A stretch of DNA of 64,000 nt, taken from positions 496,001 to 560,000 of the forward strand of contig NZ_LMOZ01000001.1 in the NCBI RefSeq assembly GCF_001423695.1, given 5' to 3'. The DNA is from Leifsonia sp. Leaf336 (GTDB taxonomy: Bacteria; Actinomycetota; Actinomycetes; Actinomycetales; Microbacteriaceae). Positions 51,310-60,585 of this stretch are shown piece after piece. A program made the position numbers and the translations under genes. The stretch's first letter is position 1; the number at the start of each line of letters is the position of its first letter. The notes beneath the pieces are model-generated. The model saw nothing but the letters and a program-made list of their open reading frames with translations. It was not told the origin of the DNA and searched no databases.

Positions 51310-51391
51310 AGAATCGACCACCCCTGTACTGGGGGACACGCTCTGTCCGCATTTTTGGGGACTGACCCTCGAAAACGGGGTACAAACGTAC

Positions 51392-51411
51392 TTCCGACCG
51401 AACGGTCGGAA
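51392..51411. promoter_or_regulatory. Strong operator-like palindrome upstream of the giant surface protein
   Basis: TTCCGACCGAACGGTCGGAA is a 20-bp palindrome, perfect except for its two central bases, 122 bp upstream of the surface protein start. This form is typical of TetR-family operators (GACCG..CGGTC). It probably controls the surface protein. Confidence 0.6.
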
Positions 51412-51436
51412 TTGCTAGACAGGTAGTGCGAGAGAA

Positions 51437-51460
51437 CCTCCCGGGACCCGAACCGGGAGG
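51437..51460 (+). promoter_or_regulatory. Leader hairpin of the giant surface protein mRNA
   Basis: CCTCCCGG and CCGGGAGG form an 8-bp stem with an 8-nt loop, about 70 nt before the start codon. It may hold back ribosomes or stabilise the leader; no riboswitch family was recognised. Confidence 0.4.
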
Positions 51461-51532
51461 CGCGCGAGGGCATACCCGGCCCGTACTTCGGCGCGCGTAC
51501 CCGAGCTCACGCTTACCCGAAACCCGATCGCC

Positions 51533-54500
51533 GTGCTTCGTCGTGTCTTCCCGCATGTCCGCAATCCGTTCCGCAGCAGCACCGACCGCAGCAGGCCGCC
51601 CGCGCATCGCGCGGACCGCCGAGGAGCCTCCCGCACCGCACCGCGGCTGAGGCTCCTCGGCGCGGTGAGCGCCGCGACCGTCGTCGCGCTGATCGGGGGA
51701 GGCCTGGCCGCCGCGCCGGCGTTCGCCGCCGATGCCGCGCTCACCGTCGACAAGACGGTGGGGGACGGCCAGAAGGCCGTCACGGTCCTCAAGGGCGCCG
51801 AGTTCACCTACAAGATCGAGGTGGGCTGCGACGACAACGACTGCGTCGACGCGAAACTGGTGGATGCGCTGCCCGCGGAGTTCGCCGGCTTCAGCATCCT
51901 CGACACCAGCGTGCAGCCGACCTCCAAGCCCGCCACGAAGAGCCTCGCAGGCTGCACCGACACGGTGACCGCGTCGTGCGTCCTCACCGTGCAGTTCCAG
52001 GAGCCGGTCAGCGGAGGCGTCGGCATCCCCGCCGGCGGGACCTACCTGGTGATGGTGACGCTGGCGGCGCCGCAGACGCTGACACCGCAGTCGCCCGCGG
52101 TGAACCACGCGGTGACGAACACGGCGGTCGGCACGTTCGCCGGCTCCGCCACCCCGGTGACCAGCAGCGCCGACGTGACCGTGAATGTGCCGACCTCGGT
52201 GGATGTCGCGGTCGGCAAGACCTGGACGCCCGCGAGCCAGCAGTACCTCCCCGGGGCGCAGTCCACGATCTCGCTCTCGGCGCAGAACGCCTCCAACGTC
52301 CCGGCTTCGACTCTGACGCTGCAGGACCCGGCGACCGCCGCCGACGCCGCCGCGGCGCTCGACGCAGCCAACCCGTTCGCCCTGGTCGACTTCGCCGGAT
52401 TCGGCGGTGTCGTGCTGCCGCAGGGCGCGACCACGGTGCAGGTGGACGCCTACGTGCGCGACACCGCGACCGGCGCCTGGGCGTGGCACACCGGACCTCC
52501 GGCCGACCCGTCGGCGATCGCCCTCCCGGCGGGCGTCCAGAACGGCGACGTGGGCGGCCTCCGCTTCACCTTCGCCGGAGCCGACGGCACCGCACTGACC
52601 GAGGGAGGCGCGGTCGGCTCCGTCGGCGTCCTCGTCGCCCAGCGCACCACGAACCGCCAGACCGGCGCCGCGCTGGTCACCGGTGCGAGCGTCACCAACC
52701 GTGTCGCAGGCACCGTCGCCGTCGAGAACCAGACGCCCGTGACGAAGACCGCCACGGCGCCCTTCGCCGTCGGCGGACTGACCGTCGCCGTGACCCCGGG
52801 CAAGCAGATCTCTCCCGCACGCATCCCGGCCGGCACCACCGCCACCGCGACGATCTCGGGCAAGAACGCCTCCAACGGCCCGCTCGACTCACTCACCCTC
52901 TCCGACCTGGGCTACTTCACCGACGACCTCCGCTTCGGCGGGTTCGCGGCCGGCGTCTCGTACCCGTCCGGCGCGACCGCCGCCCAGGTCGTCTGGCACT
53001 TCTCCGACGGGTCCACCCAGGCGGTCCCGTTCGCCGACGGCAGCACACCGGTGGCCCCGGCGGCTCCGGCCGGAGAGCATCTGACCGGCCTCGAGCTCAC
53101 CTTCACCGGCGCCATCGCCACCGGCACCGTCGCGACGGCGCAGTTCCTGATCGCCCCGACCTCCGACATCGCGGCGGTCGGCGCGCACGTCGACACCACC
53201 AACACGCTGACGGTCACCGGCGCGAACGCCGCCGGCACCAAGAGCGCCCAGGCGACCGCGCCGCTGTCGATCTTCTTCCCCGACATCGAGCTCAGCCTCG
53301 CCAAGACCATCACGCCGTCCGCGCCGGTGTCGCCCGGTGCGACCGTCACGGCACAGCTCCCCGCGACCACGTCGAGCGACTCGGCGTACGTGCGCCCGAC
53401 CAGCATCGTCGTTCAGGACGTCTGGCGACCCGGCGTCGCGAACGACTTCTTCAACGGCTTCGACCCGATCGGCATCGCCCCGACGCAGGTGCTCAAGGGC
53501 TCCACGCTGACGGTGAAGTACACGACCGACGGCACCACGTGGACGCTTCTCGACACCGTCGACGCGACCGCCGCCGCGCAGATCTACCGGGCCGCATCGC
53601 TCCCGGCCGGCACCGTCGGGCTGCAGTTCACCTTCGAGGACGCCGCCGGCTTCGCGCAGGGCACCACGGTGCGCCCGGCCATCACCGGTCAGGCGCGCGC
53701 CACGCTGCGCGACGGCTCCGGCGCGACCTCCACGGCGGGAGGCGCGGCCAGCACGTACACGAACCACGCGGTCGCGAACACGGTGGGCGCGGTCGACGGC
53801 TCAGTCGTCACCGGTGCGCAGAAGACCGCCGACGCCGACGCGAAGATCCAGTCCACCACCGGCGCGGGCTCGCTCGGCATCACGAAGAAGTGGACGAAGA
53901 CCGACCTCACCGGCGACGTCACCGACCTCCCGTCGCAGTCGGGCGACCAGGCGGGCACCCTGCTCAGCTGGGGCGTCACCGACACGGGCTACAGCTCGGT
54001 CGCTCTGACCGACCCGGCAGGCGACCCCGCGCACCCCGAGTCGACCGTGTTCCAGTCGTTCGACCTCCTGAAGGTCTCGCCCATCTCGTACAGCGCCGAC
54101 CCGCTGCTGCGCTGGGACTCCGTGAGCGCCGTCGAGCTGTTCCGCGGCGGCGCCTGGACGACGGTGCCCGCGCCGTCCGGCGGCTGGATGAACGGCGCCG
54201 GCTTCGTCGGGTACACCCTGACGCCGGCGCAGACGGCCGACACCACGGGCGTGCGGATCACGGTGGTGCCGAACGACCTCGCGCGCGCCGCAGCCACCGA
54301 CCCGACCGCGCCGCCCGCAGGCTCCGGGGTCGCGACCGTCGCCTTCGGCCAGTCGAGGCCCATCGGGCTCGTCTGGCAGCTGCGCAACGTGCAGCGCGTT
54401 CCCGCCGACCCCGCGCATCCCTGGGTCACCGAGGGCACGACCGGCTCGGTCGACAACGTGGCGCAGGCCGACGGCGTCAAGGGCGGCACGAACGTCCCTC

Positions 54501-57500
54501 CCGTCACCGGCCATGACACCGTCACGCTGATCGACCAGCCGCCGGCGGTCAGCCTGACCAAGACCAGCTCGCGCTCCACGATCGTCGTCCCGCACCTCGG
54601 CGACGTCGACGCGGCCGACTACCCGACGAACACGTTCACGCTGACGGCCGAGAACACCTCGACCTCCCGGGCCTCGTACGTGCGGGTGACCGACCCGTCG
54701 CCGTGCGACGCGGGGGCCGAGACGGCCTGCCTCTCTGCCGCGGGAGCTTGGGGAGCCGACCCGTTCTCCGGCGCGACCTACACGGATGCCAGCCCGTTCG
54801 AGCGGCTCGACCTCACCCGGATCGCCTTCGCGGTGCCCGCGGGGCAGGTCGACCTCGACGCGTCGCAGGTCACCCTGTGGCACCGCGCGGCCGACGGCAC
54901 CATCTCCACCTCCCAGGTCTCGATGCGCGTGGCAGCCGCGCTCGCGCCGGCCGACCTCGCCGACGTCGTCGGTGTGAGCGTCGTCTACCAGGGCACGAGC
55001 CCGCAGACGACCGGAGGCACGATCGCGTCCGGCCAGGCCCTCACCATGACCCTGGACACCCGCGTCCGCGCGGTCACCCGCACCTCGGGCGCGGCGGTCA
55101 CGGCCTTCCGCATCGACAACCACGGCTTCACCCAGGGCTATGACCCCGTGCTCTACCCGTCGGGCCAGGGCTCGCAGCCGTACGCCTCCGCCGACGCTGC
55201 GCTGACCCTGACCACGGGCGCCATCGGCGTCACCGCGGCCAAGGCGATTTCGCCGAGCACCCTGCTGGAGCGCGACCGGAACGCCCCGGTGACCGTCACG
55301 CTCACTGCCACCCCCGGGTCCGCGACGGCGGCGACGCACCAGGTCGTCCTCACGGATGACGACCCGGCGTTCTGGAACCGCTTCGCGCTGACCGGTCTGA
55401 CCGCCGGCGACGTCACGCTGCCTGCCGGCGCCGACCAGGTGCGGGTCGATGCCCAGACCGACGGAGGCGGCACCTGGATCATCGGGACCCCCGCGGCCGC
55501 TGCGGCCCTGCCGACGGCCGCCGTCGGGCACGTGACCGGGCTGCGGTTCACGTTCCTGCGCGCTGACGGCGCCCTCCTCAGCAGGAGCGCGGTGCCCGCG
55601 GGCTTCACGGCGACGGTCGTCCTGCACGTCGCCCTGCTCGCGGTCTCCCGTGACGGATCGGCGATCGCCTTCCCGAGCACGGTCACCGACAGCGTGCAGA
55701 CGGTGAGCCACCGCACCGACACCCCGACCGTGTACGCCGACGCCACAGCCGGCGCCTCCGCGGGCATCCAGCTCGCGCCGGGCACGGCCTCCCTCGATGT
55801 CGCGAAGTCCCCGGCCAACAACGTGCACACCGTCTCGGTCGGCGACAGCGTTCCGTGGACCCTGACGTTCGCGAACACGGGCACGGGCTACCTCGACCTC
55901 ACCGGGCTGACAGACACCCTGCCGTCCTCGCTCGCGTGGGACGGCGAGGCACCGACCTTCACGACCAGCGCCGGCGGGACCCTCTCGACGGCTCCGACGG
56001 TGGCTTACGACTCCGCGACCGGACGGATCGGCCTGACCTGGCCGGCCGGCGCGTCGCGGATGTCGCCGGGCGAGCGGTTCACGATCGTGCTCGGCCTGAT
56101 CCTCAAGCCGGGCCTGGCTTCGGGCGACCGGGCGACCAACCAGTTCGTCGTCTCGACGGTGCAGACCCTCACTGCGTGCACCAACTCCTCGGGCAACGGC
56201 CAGGGGACGCTGAGCGGCCTCCCCGCCACGGAGTGCGGCACCACCAACTACGTGCAGCCGGTGAACGGCCCGTCGCTCTACACGACCAAGGGCGTCCAGG
56301 GCGACGTCGTCGGCCGCACGGTCTCGGGCGCGGTGAATCTGACCGACCCGACGGCGACCTGCCGCACCGACGCCGACGGCTACTACGCGTCGCCGTGCGC
56401 CGCGAACACCGTGGTCGGCGGCACCGACCAGTGGAGGCTCAACGCGCTCAACACAGGGACCGTCGACTACGCCTCCCTCGTCTTCGTCGATCCGCTGCCC
56501 ACCATCGGCGACCGCATGCTCGCCACCGGAGGCGCTCGCGGCTCGACCTTCCGGCCGGTCTTCGACGGCACGGCCGGGGTGACGGTGCAGGACGTGCCGG
56601 CCGGGACGGCCGTCAGCTGGGAGGTCACCACCGAGCCCGGCGTCTGCCAGACCGGAGCGACCACCGCGTGGCCGAGCGATCCGACCTGCTCGACGCACCC
56701 CGCTTCGTGGACGCCGTCTGGCGCGTTCACCGGTGACTGGGCCGATGTGACGGGCCTCCGTGTGACGCTCGACTTCACCGGCACCGCGAGCGGCGCGCTG
56801 CGCGGCGGCGACGGGGCGACGGTGCTGTACCGCACCATCGACCGCCCGGCCACGTCGACGGCGACCGACGGCGCTCCGGTGTCGCTGCCTGCGTCGCCGG
56901 CCTCCGCGCCGGCCGTTGCCTGGAACCAGTTCGGGGCGACCGCGTCGCTGGTGGGCGGCGGCACGGTGCGCCGGGCGCCGGTGAAGGCCGGCGTGACGAT
57001 CGCCACCGGTCCGTTGCAGATCGACAAGGTCGTGACGGGCGCTGCGGCCTCCGCCGCACCGGACGAGTTCGGCGCCGATGTCGTCTGTACGGTCGCGGGA
57101 GTGCCGGTCGATCTGGGAGCGGCAGCGCACACCCTGCTCGAGCGCTCCGCCGGCTTCACCGCGCGCATCGACGGCCTCCCGATCGGATCCGACTGCACGG
57201 TCGCCGAGTCCGGCGCCGCGGGCAGCTCCGGGGAGGCGGACCGCACGGTCGCCAACGGCAGCGTCCACATCGGCGCGGGGTCGGTGCAGGGTGTCGTGCC
57301 GCCCGCGCAGATCACCACGATCACCAACACCTTCGAGTACGGACGGCTCGAGGTCGCCAAGCGCGCCTCGGCCCCGGTCGTCGGAATGAACGAGAAGCTG
57401 ACGTACACGATCACCGTCACCAACATCGGAGCGCTCGACGCGACGGGGTTCGACGTGGTCGACACGCTCCCGGCCGGCGCGACGTTCGTCTCGGCCGACC

Positions 57501-57898
57501 AGGGCGGCACGTTCGCTGCCTCGGGTGCGGGAGGCGCGGGTGCGGGAGGCGCGGGCTCGGCCGGCACGGTCACCTGGCCGGTGGCGAGCCTGGCGAAGGG
57601 CGCGAGCCTCGACCTCCACGTCGTCGTGACCTACGCCGCGGAGAGCCACCCGGTCAACGCGGTGCGCGTGACGACACCCCCGGTCGGCCCGTGGCAGCCG
57701 CCGGCGATCGACGGCCCGTGCGCCGACGACGCACAGGCGGCGTGCGCGACGGTCTACGTCGACCCGCCCGTGACCGCGCCCTCGGGCGACCTCGCGAAGA
57801 CCGGCAGCACCGGCGACTACCTCCTCGTCGCCTTCTGGGCCGGCATGCTGGCCCTGATCGGAACCGCGTTCGTCGGCTGGCGCCGCCGCCGCGCCTGA
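51533..57898 (+). CDS. Giant wall-anchored surface protein with DUF11/DUF5979-like repeats
   Basis: A 2121-residue exported protein. An unusually long basic N-terminus (about 40 residues) leads to a signal helix ending AFAAD. Many Thr/Ser/Ala/Pro-rich beta domains of about 120-170 residues follow (Ig-like/DUF11, each with G-x-V-T-x-T-N or similar), then a DUF5979-like domain (GPLQIDKVVTGAAASAAPDEF), a DUF11 domain (LEVAKRASAPVVGMNEKLTYTITVTNIG) and the sorting signal LAKTG, membrane helix and WRRRR. LAXTG is the class E sortase motif. A surface adhesin or stalk is likely. GTG 51533 has no clear ribosome binding site. Confidence 0.85.
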   Translation: MLRRVFPHVRNPFRSSTDRSRPPAHRADRRGASRTAPRLRLLGAVSAATVVALIGGGLAAAPAFAADAALTVDKTVGDGQKAVTVLKGAEFTYKIEVGCDDNDCVDAKLVDALPAEFAGFSILDTSVQPTSKPATKSLAGCTDTVTASCVLTVQFQEPVSGGVGIPAGGTYLVMVTLAAPQTLTPQSPAVNHAVTNTAVGTFAGSATPVTSSADVTVNVPTSVDVAVGKTWTPASQQYLPGAQSTISLSAQNASNVPASTLTLQDPATAADAAAALDAANPFALVDFAGFGGVVLPQGATTVQVDAYVRDTATGAWAWHTGPPADPSAIALPAGVQNGDVGGLRFTFAGADGTALTEGGAVGSVGVLVAQRTTNRQTGAALVTGASVTNRVAGTVAVENQTPVTKTATAPFAVGGLTVAVTPGKQISPARIPAGTTATATISGKNASNGPLDSLTLSDLGYFTDDLRFGGFAAGVSYPSGATAAQVVWHFSDGSTQAVPFADGSTPVAPAAPAGEHLTGLELTFTGAIATGTVATAQFLIAPTSDIAAVGAHVDTTNTLTVTGANAAGTKSAQATAPLSIFFPDIELSLAKTITPSAPVSPGATVTAQLPATTSSDSAYVRPTSIVVQDVWRPGVANDFFNGFDPIGIAPTQVLKGSTLTVKYTTDGTTWTLLDTVDATAAAQIYRAASLPAGTVGLQFTFEDAAGFAQGTTVRPAITGQARATLRDGSGATSTAGGAASTYTNHAVANTVGAVDGSVVTGAQKTADADAKIQSTTGAGSLGITKKWTKTDLTGDVTDLPSQSGDQAGTLLSWGVTDTGYSSVALTDPAGDPAHPESTVFQSFDLLKVSPISYSADPLLRWDSVSAVELFRGGAWTTVPAPSGGWMNGAGFVGYTLTPAQTADTTGVRITVVPNDLARAAATDPTAPPAGSGVATVAFGQSRPIGLVWQLRNVQRVPADPAHPWVTEGTTGSVDNVAQADGVKGGTNVPPVTGHDTVTLIDQPPAVSLTKTSSRSTIVVPHLGDVDAADYPTNTFTLTAENTSTSRASYVRVTDPSPCDAGAETACLSAAGAWGADPFSGATYTDASPFERLDLTRIAFAVPAGQVDLDASQVTLWHRAADGTISTSQVSMRVAAALAPADLADVVGVSVVYQGTSPQTTGGTIASGQALTMTLDTRVRAVTRTSGAAVTAFRIDNHGFTQGYDPVLYPSGQGSQPYASADAALTLTTGAIGVTAAKAISPSTLLERDRNAPVTVTLTATPGSATAATHQVVLTDDDPAFWNRFALTGLTAGDVTLPAGADQVRVDAQTDGGGTWIIGTPAAAAALPTAAVGHVTGLRFTFLRADGALLSRSAVPAGFTATVVLHVALLAVSRDGSAIAFPSTVTDSVQTVSHRTDTPTVYADATAGASAGIQLAPGTASLDVAKSPANNVHTVSVGDSVPWTLTFANTGTGYLDLTGLTDTLPSSLAWDGEAPTFTTSAGGTLSTAPTVAYDSATGRIGLTWPAGASRMSPGERFTIVLGLILKPGLASGDRATNQFVVSTVQTLTACTNSSGNGQGTLSGLPATECGTTNYVQPVNGPSLYTTKGVQGDVVGRTVSGAVNLTDPTATCRTDADGYYASPCAANTVVGGTDQWRLNALNTGTVDYASLVFVDPLPTIGDRMLATGGARGSTFRPVFDGTAGVTVQDVPAGTAVSWEVTTEPGVCQTGATTAWPSDPTCSTHPASWTPSGAFTGDWADVTGLRVTLDFTGTASGALRGGDGATVLYRTIDRPATSTATDGAPVSLPASPASAPAVAWNQFGATASLVGGGTVRRAPVKAGVTIATGPLQIDKVVTGAAASAAPDEFGADVVCTVAGVPVDLGAAAHTLLERSAGFTARIDGLPIGSDCTVAESGAAGSSGEADRTVANGSVHIGAGSVQGVVPPAQITTITNTFEYGRLEVAKRASAPVVGMNEKLTYTITVTNIGALDATGFDVVDTLPAGATFVSADQGGTFAASGAGGAGAGGAGSAGTVTWPVASLAKGASLDLHVVVTYAAESHPVNAVRVTTPPVGPWQPPAIDGPCADDAQAACATVYVDPPVTAPSGDLAKTGSTGDYLLVAFWAGMLALIGTAFVGWRRRRA

Positions 57899-57924
57899 CG
57901 CGCGCCTGACCCGGCGCAGAGAAG

Positions 57925-57961
57925 GGAGGAGTTGCGGTGGAGAACCCACCGCGACTCCTCC
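57925..57961 (+). terminator. 16-bp stem hairpin after the giant surface protein
   Basis: Arms 57925-57940 (GGAGGAGTTGCGGTGG) and 57946-57961 pair fully, with one U-G wobble, around a 5-nt loop, 27 bp after the stop. No T-tract, but this is a strong hairpin and the likely transcript end. A TCCTCCGTTGC-type half-site follows at about 57987-57997. Confidence 0.7.
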
Positions 57962-58101
57962 GCTACCTGCCGCCGCCCCGGGCCTCTTCGCGGAAATCCT
58001 CCGTTGCCACCCCGCTCGTCCCCGCGCCGGACACGCGGCAGCCCGGGTAAACGGATTCGGACGACTACTCTGGAAGGAAACGCACGACCTGGGAGCCGAC
58101 C

Positions 58102-58671
58102 CTGAGCATCATCCTCGGATACGATCCGTCCACGCTCCGCGAGCGTGTCGATCTGCGTGCCGCTGACGAGCGGCTCGACGAGCTCGGCAGCCTCCGGAGC
58201 CTGAGCGCGCTCAACGAGAAGACCGTCCTGCTGCGCCTGCTCGGCCGGCTCGACGAGGCGCTCGTCGTCGGCAACGAGGCGGTGCGTCAGGCGCGGTTCA
58301 CCGGTGACCGCGAGCAGCTGCTCGGAGCACGCATCCGCCGCGCCCAGGTCCTCCAATACCAGGGCAAGTTCGACGAAGCGATCGTGGAGCTGACCGGCTG
58401 CGTCGACGAGGCGCGGGGCCGTGACTGGAGCGCCTTGGAGGCGTTCGCCGTGCAGAACCGCGGCAAGTGCTACTTCGACCAGGCCGAGTACGAGCACGCA
58501 CTGTCGGACATGACGGCCGCGGTCTTCCTGCGTGAGAAGCTCGGCGCCTCGCCGGCCGAGATCGAGGGTGCCCTCACCGCCGTCGCGGTGGTGCAGCGGT
58601 TCCTGGAGGCGCAACGCGCCGCCGCGGGCGAGGAGACTCCCGGCGCGGACGACGGCGGTGGTCCGGCGTAG
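58102..58671 (+). CDS. TPR-like protein with probable CTG start
   Basis: A 189-residue tetratricopeptide-like protein: pairs of helices such as EKTVLLRLLGRLDEALVVGNEAVRQARFTGDREQL, LGARIRRAQVLQYQGKFDEAIVELTGCVDEA and FAVQNRGKCYFDQAEYEHALSDMTAAVFLREKLG. The frame has no ATG, GTG or TTG before GTG 58282, which would cut off the first repeat. CTG 58102 has GGGAG six bases upstream and is the likely start (LSIILGYDPS). Probably a protein-interaction adaptor; partner unknown. Confidence 0.65.
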   Translation: MSIILGYDPSTLRERVDLRAADERLDELGSLRSLSALNEKTVLLRLLGRLDEALVVGNEAVRQARFTGDREQLLGARIRRAQVLQYQGKFDEAIVELTGCVDEARGRDWSALEAFAVQNRGKCYFDQAEYEHALSDMTAAVFLREKLGASPAEIEGALTAVAVVQRFLEAQRAAAGEETPGADDGGGPA

Positions 58672-58681
58672 GATGCGGGTC

Positions 58682-58708
58682 ATGAGTCGACCAGGGGATC
58701 AGCGCTGA
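58682..58708 (+). CDS. Candidate 8-codon leaderless leader ORF before the SprT-like gene
   Basis: TAGGAT at 58669-58674 lies 7 nt before ATG 58682, which reads MSRPGDQR then TGA. The stop overlaps the next ATG as TGATG (58706-58710). The hexamer contains the stop codon of the preceding TPR gene. It may feed ribosomes into the SprT-like gene. Translation is inferred. Confidence 0.4.
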   Translation: MSRPGDQR

Positions 58709-59235
58709 TGGCCGAGCTCGACCGCGTGCGCCGCTGGGCGGACGCCCTGATCGCCCTCCACCTCGACCCCACCGTGTGGAGTTTCGACTTCGACAACGCC
58801 AAGACCCGCGCGGGTCTCTGCAACTACAGCGCCAAGCGCATCACGGTGTCCCGCTACCTGGCCGCGCGGTACGAGGACGACGACATCCACCAGATCCTCC
58901 TGCACGAGGTGGCGCACGCGCTCGCCGGCTCGCGCGCGGGCCACGGACCGCGGTGGCGGGCGATCGCGCTCGACCTCGGCTACGAGGGCAAGCGGCTGCA
59001 CGGCGGCGCCATCGCCGACGACCTCGCGCCCTGGGTCGGCACCTGCCCGAGCGGCCACACGCATTACCGCTACCGCAAGCCGGCCCGCGCCTTGGCGTGC
59101 GGGGCGTGCAGTCGCCGGTTCGACTCCGCCAACCTCATCTCGTGGGTGCACCGGGAGGTGTCGACAGCGCAGCGGAGGATGGCGGCGGCGGCAGCGTCCG
59201 AGGCGCTCGACCCGCGCGGGCTCGAGCTGGACTGA
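58708..59235 (+). CDS. SprT-like zinc metalloprotein
   Basis: A 175-residue SprT-family protein. DNAKTRAGLCNYSAKRITVSRYLA is followed by the metal site LLHEVAHALAG with a third His (GHGPRWRAIA). A zinc-ribbon-like end follows (CPSGHTHYRYRKPARALACGACSRRFD). The eukaryotic relative SPRTN cuts DNA-protein crosslinks; bacterial function is less known. Start ATG 58708 overlaps the stop of an 8-codon leader ORF, and AGGGG lies about 10 nt upstream. Confidence 0.88.
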   Translation: MAELDRVRRWADALIALHLDPTVWSFDFDNAKTRAGLCNYSAKRITVSRYLAARYEDDDIHQILLHEVAHALAGSRAGHGPRWRAIALDLGYEGKRLHGGAIADDLAPWVGTCPSGHTHYRYRKPARALACGACSRRFDSANLISWVHREVSTAQRRMAAAAASEALDPRGLELD

Positions 59236-59264
59236 CCGGGGCCCGACGGGCAGGTCCGCACGAC

Positions 59265-59873
59265 TCAGGCCGTGGCGAACCCCAGCCGGGCGTCCAGCCC
59301 GTCGCGCACCGCCGGCCATTCCTCGCGCAGCACCGAGTACACCGCGGTGTCGCGCCAGGTGCCGTCCGCGCGCGGCTGCGTGTGCCGCAGCACGCCCTCG
59401 AAGGTGGCGCCGAGGCGGAGGATCGCAGCGCGCGAGCGCTCGTTCAGCACGTCCGCCTGGAGTTTGACCCGCTCGAAGCCGTTGTCGAACGCCGCGCCGA
59501 GCAGCAGGCGCTTGGTCTCGGCGTTGACGCGGGTGCCCCAGACCTCCGGGGCGTAGGCGGTCCAGCCGATGTGGGCGGAGCCGTTCACGAGGTCGAAGTC
59601 GCCGAGCGTCGTGGTCCCGACGATGCGGTCGCCGTCGCGCAGGCAGACCGCGGTGACGTTGCCGCTGTCCCAGGCGAGGTAGCCCAGGATGAACTCCCGC
59701 CACGCCTCGTAAGTGTCGCGATACGCGGCCGGGCCGCCGCCCCAGCCTCCCGCGAACACCTCGGGGTGAGCGATCGCGTCGTGGAGGTCGGGCAGGTCGT
59801 CCGTCGTGAGCGCCCGCAGGCGCACCGTCGCGCCCTCGAGTACGGCTGCCGGGTCGGGGCGGGTCGCGTTCAT
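59265..59873 (-). CDS. GNAT-family N-acetyltransferase (RimJ/RimL-like)
   Basis: A 202-residue acetyltransferase: TVRLRALTTDDLPDLHDAIAHPEVFAGG, IVGTTTLGDFDLVNGSAHIGWTAYAPEVWGTRVNAETKRLLLGAAFDNGFERVKLQADVLNERSRAAILRLGATFEGVLR, the standard GNAT fold. These acetylate protein N-termini or small amines. GATACT at 59880-59885 (minus strand) ends 6 nt before the ATG (leaderless). Convergent with the SprT-like gene and divergent from the CGNR gene. Substrate unknown. Confidence 0.9.
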   Translation of the reverse strand: MNATRPDPAAVLEGATVRLRALTTDDLPDLHDAIAHPEVFAGGWGGGPAAYRDTYEAWREFILGYLAWDSGNVTAVCLRDGDRIVGTTTLGDFDLVNGSAHIGWTAYAPEVWGTRVNAETKRLLLGAAFDNGFERVKLQADVLNERSRAAILRLGATFEGVLRHTQPRADGTWRDTAVYSVLREEWPAVRDGLDARLGFATA

Positions 59874-59945
59874 CCGCTCAGTATCCCATCCCGCGATCGG
59901 GGGCGAGCGGCGTGGGCGTCGGCGATAACCGACTAAGGTAGTTCG

Positions 59946-60581
59946 GTGCCTACCGACGTCCTCCTGCCCCGCGAAACCGGACAGTGGATGGACGATTCAG
60001 ACGGTTTGCGCTGGTGGTTCGACTCGGGATCGCTCGCCCTCGACTTCTCGTACACGGGCGGCCTCGATGAGCCGGACAACGCGGAATGGTGTTCGATCGA
60101 CGGCCCGGAGGCGCTCGGCGGCTGGCTCCGCGATCGCTTCCCCGAGGTGGCGGCGACGGCGGGGGAGCGGGAGTTCCGCGACGCCGAGATGCTGCGTATC
60201 GCCATCGGCCGGCTCGCCCGTCAGGCCAGCCGGGGCGAGACGCTCGCGCCGAGCGACGTCGACGTCGTGAACCTGTTCGCGGCGACGCCGGACATCCCGC
60301 CGGTGCTGGCCGGGGGAGGCCGCCAGGCCGGTCGCACTCTGGCCCGGCCGCACCAGGCGCTCGGCACGGTCGCCCGCGATGCCGTGCGGCTCTTCGGCCC
60401 CGACGCCGACGGCCGCATCCGCGAGTGCTCGGCCGACGACTGCCGGCTGGTCTACCTCGACACGTCGCGCAGCAGCAACCGCCGCTGGTGCTCGATGCAG
60501 CGCTGCGGCAACCGCGCCAAGGTGCGGGCGCACCGGGCGCGCGCCGCCGGTGCGAGGGGCGCGGCCGGTACCGCACAATAA
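59946..60581 (+). CDS. CGNR zinc-finger regulator (ABATE type)
   Basis: A 211-residue protein. An N-terminal ABATE-like domain (WWFDSGSLALDFSYTGG) precedes the CGNR zinc finger: ECSADDCRLVYLDTSRSSNRRWCSMQRCGNRAKVRAHRAR. Such proteins are thought to be DNA-binding stress regulators. TAAGGT at 59934-59939 ends 6 nt before GTG 59946 (leaderless). It lies directly before pxpABC. Confidence 0.9.
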   Translation: MPTDVLLPRETGQWMDDSDGLRWWFDSGSLALDFSYTGGLDEPDNAEWCSIDGPEALGGWLRDRFPEVAATAGEREFRDAEMLRIAIGRLARQASRGETLAPSDVDVVNLFAATPDIPPVLAGGGRQAGRTLARPHQALGTVARDAVRLFGPDADGRIRECSADDCRLVYLDTSRSSNRRWCSMQRCGNRAKVRAHRARAAGARGAAGTAQ

Positions 60582-60585
60582 GTGG

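Noticed and set aside
53801-57949. Very long minus-strand open frame (about 1380 codons) opposite the giant surface protein
   Set aside because: Arg/Gly/Asp-rich, no recognisable domain; the antisense frame of a GC-rich gene with codon-position bias. The plus-strand protein has signal peptide, domains and sorting motif.
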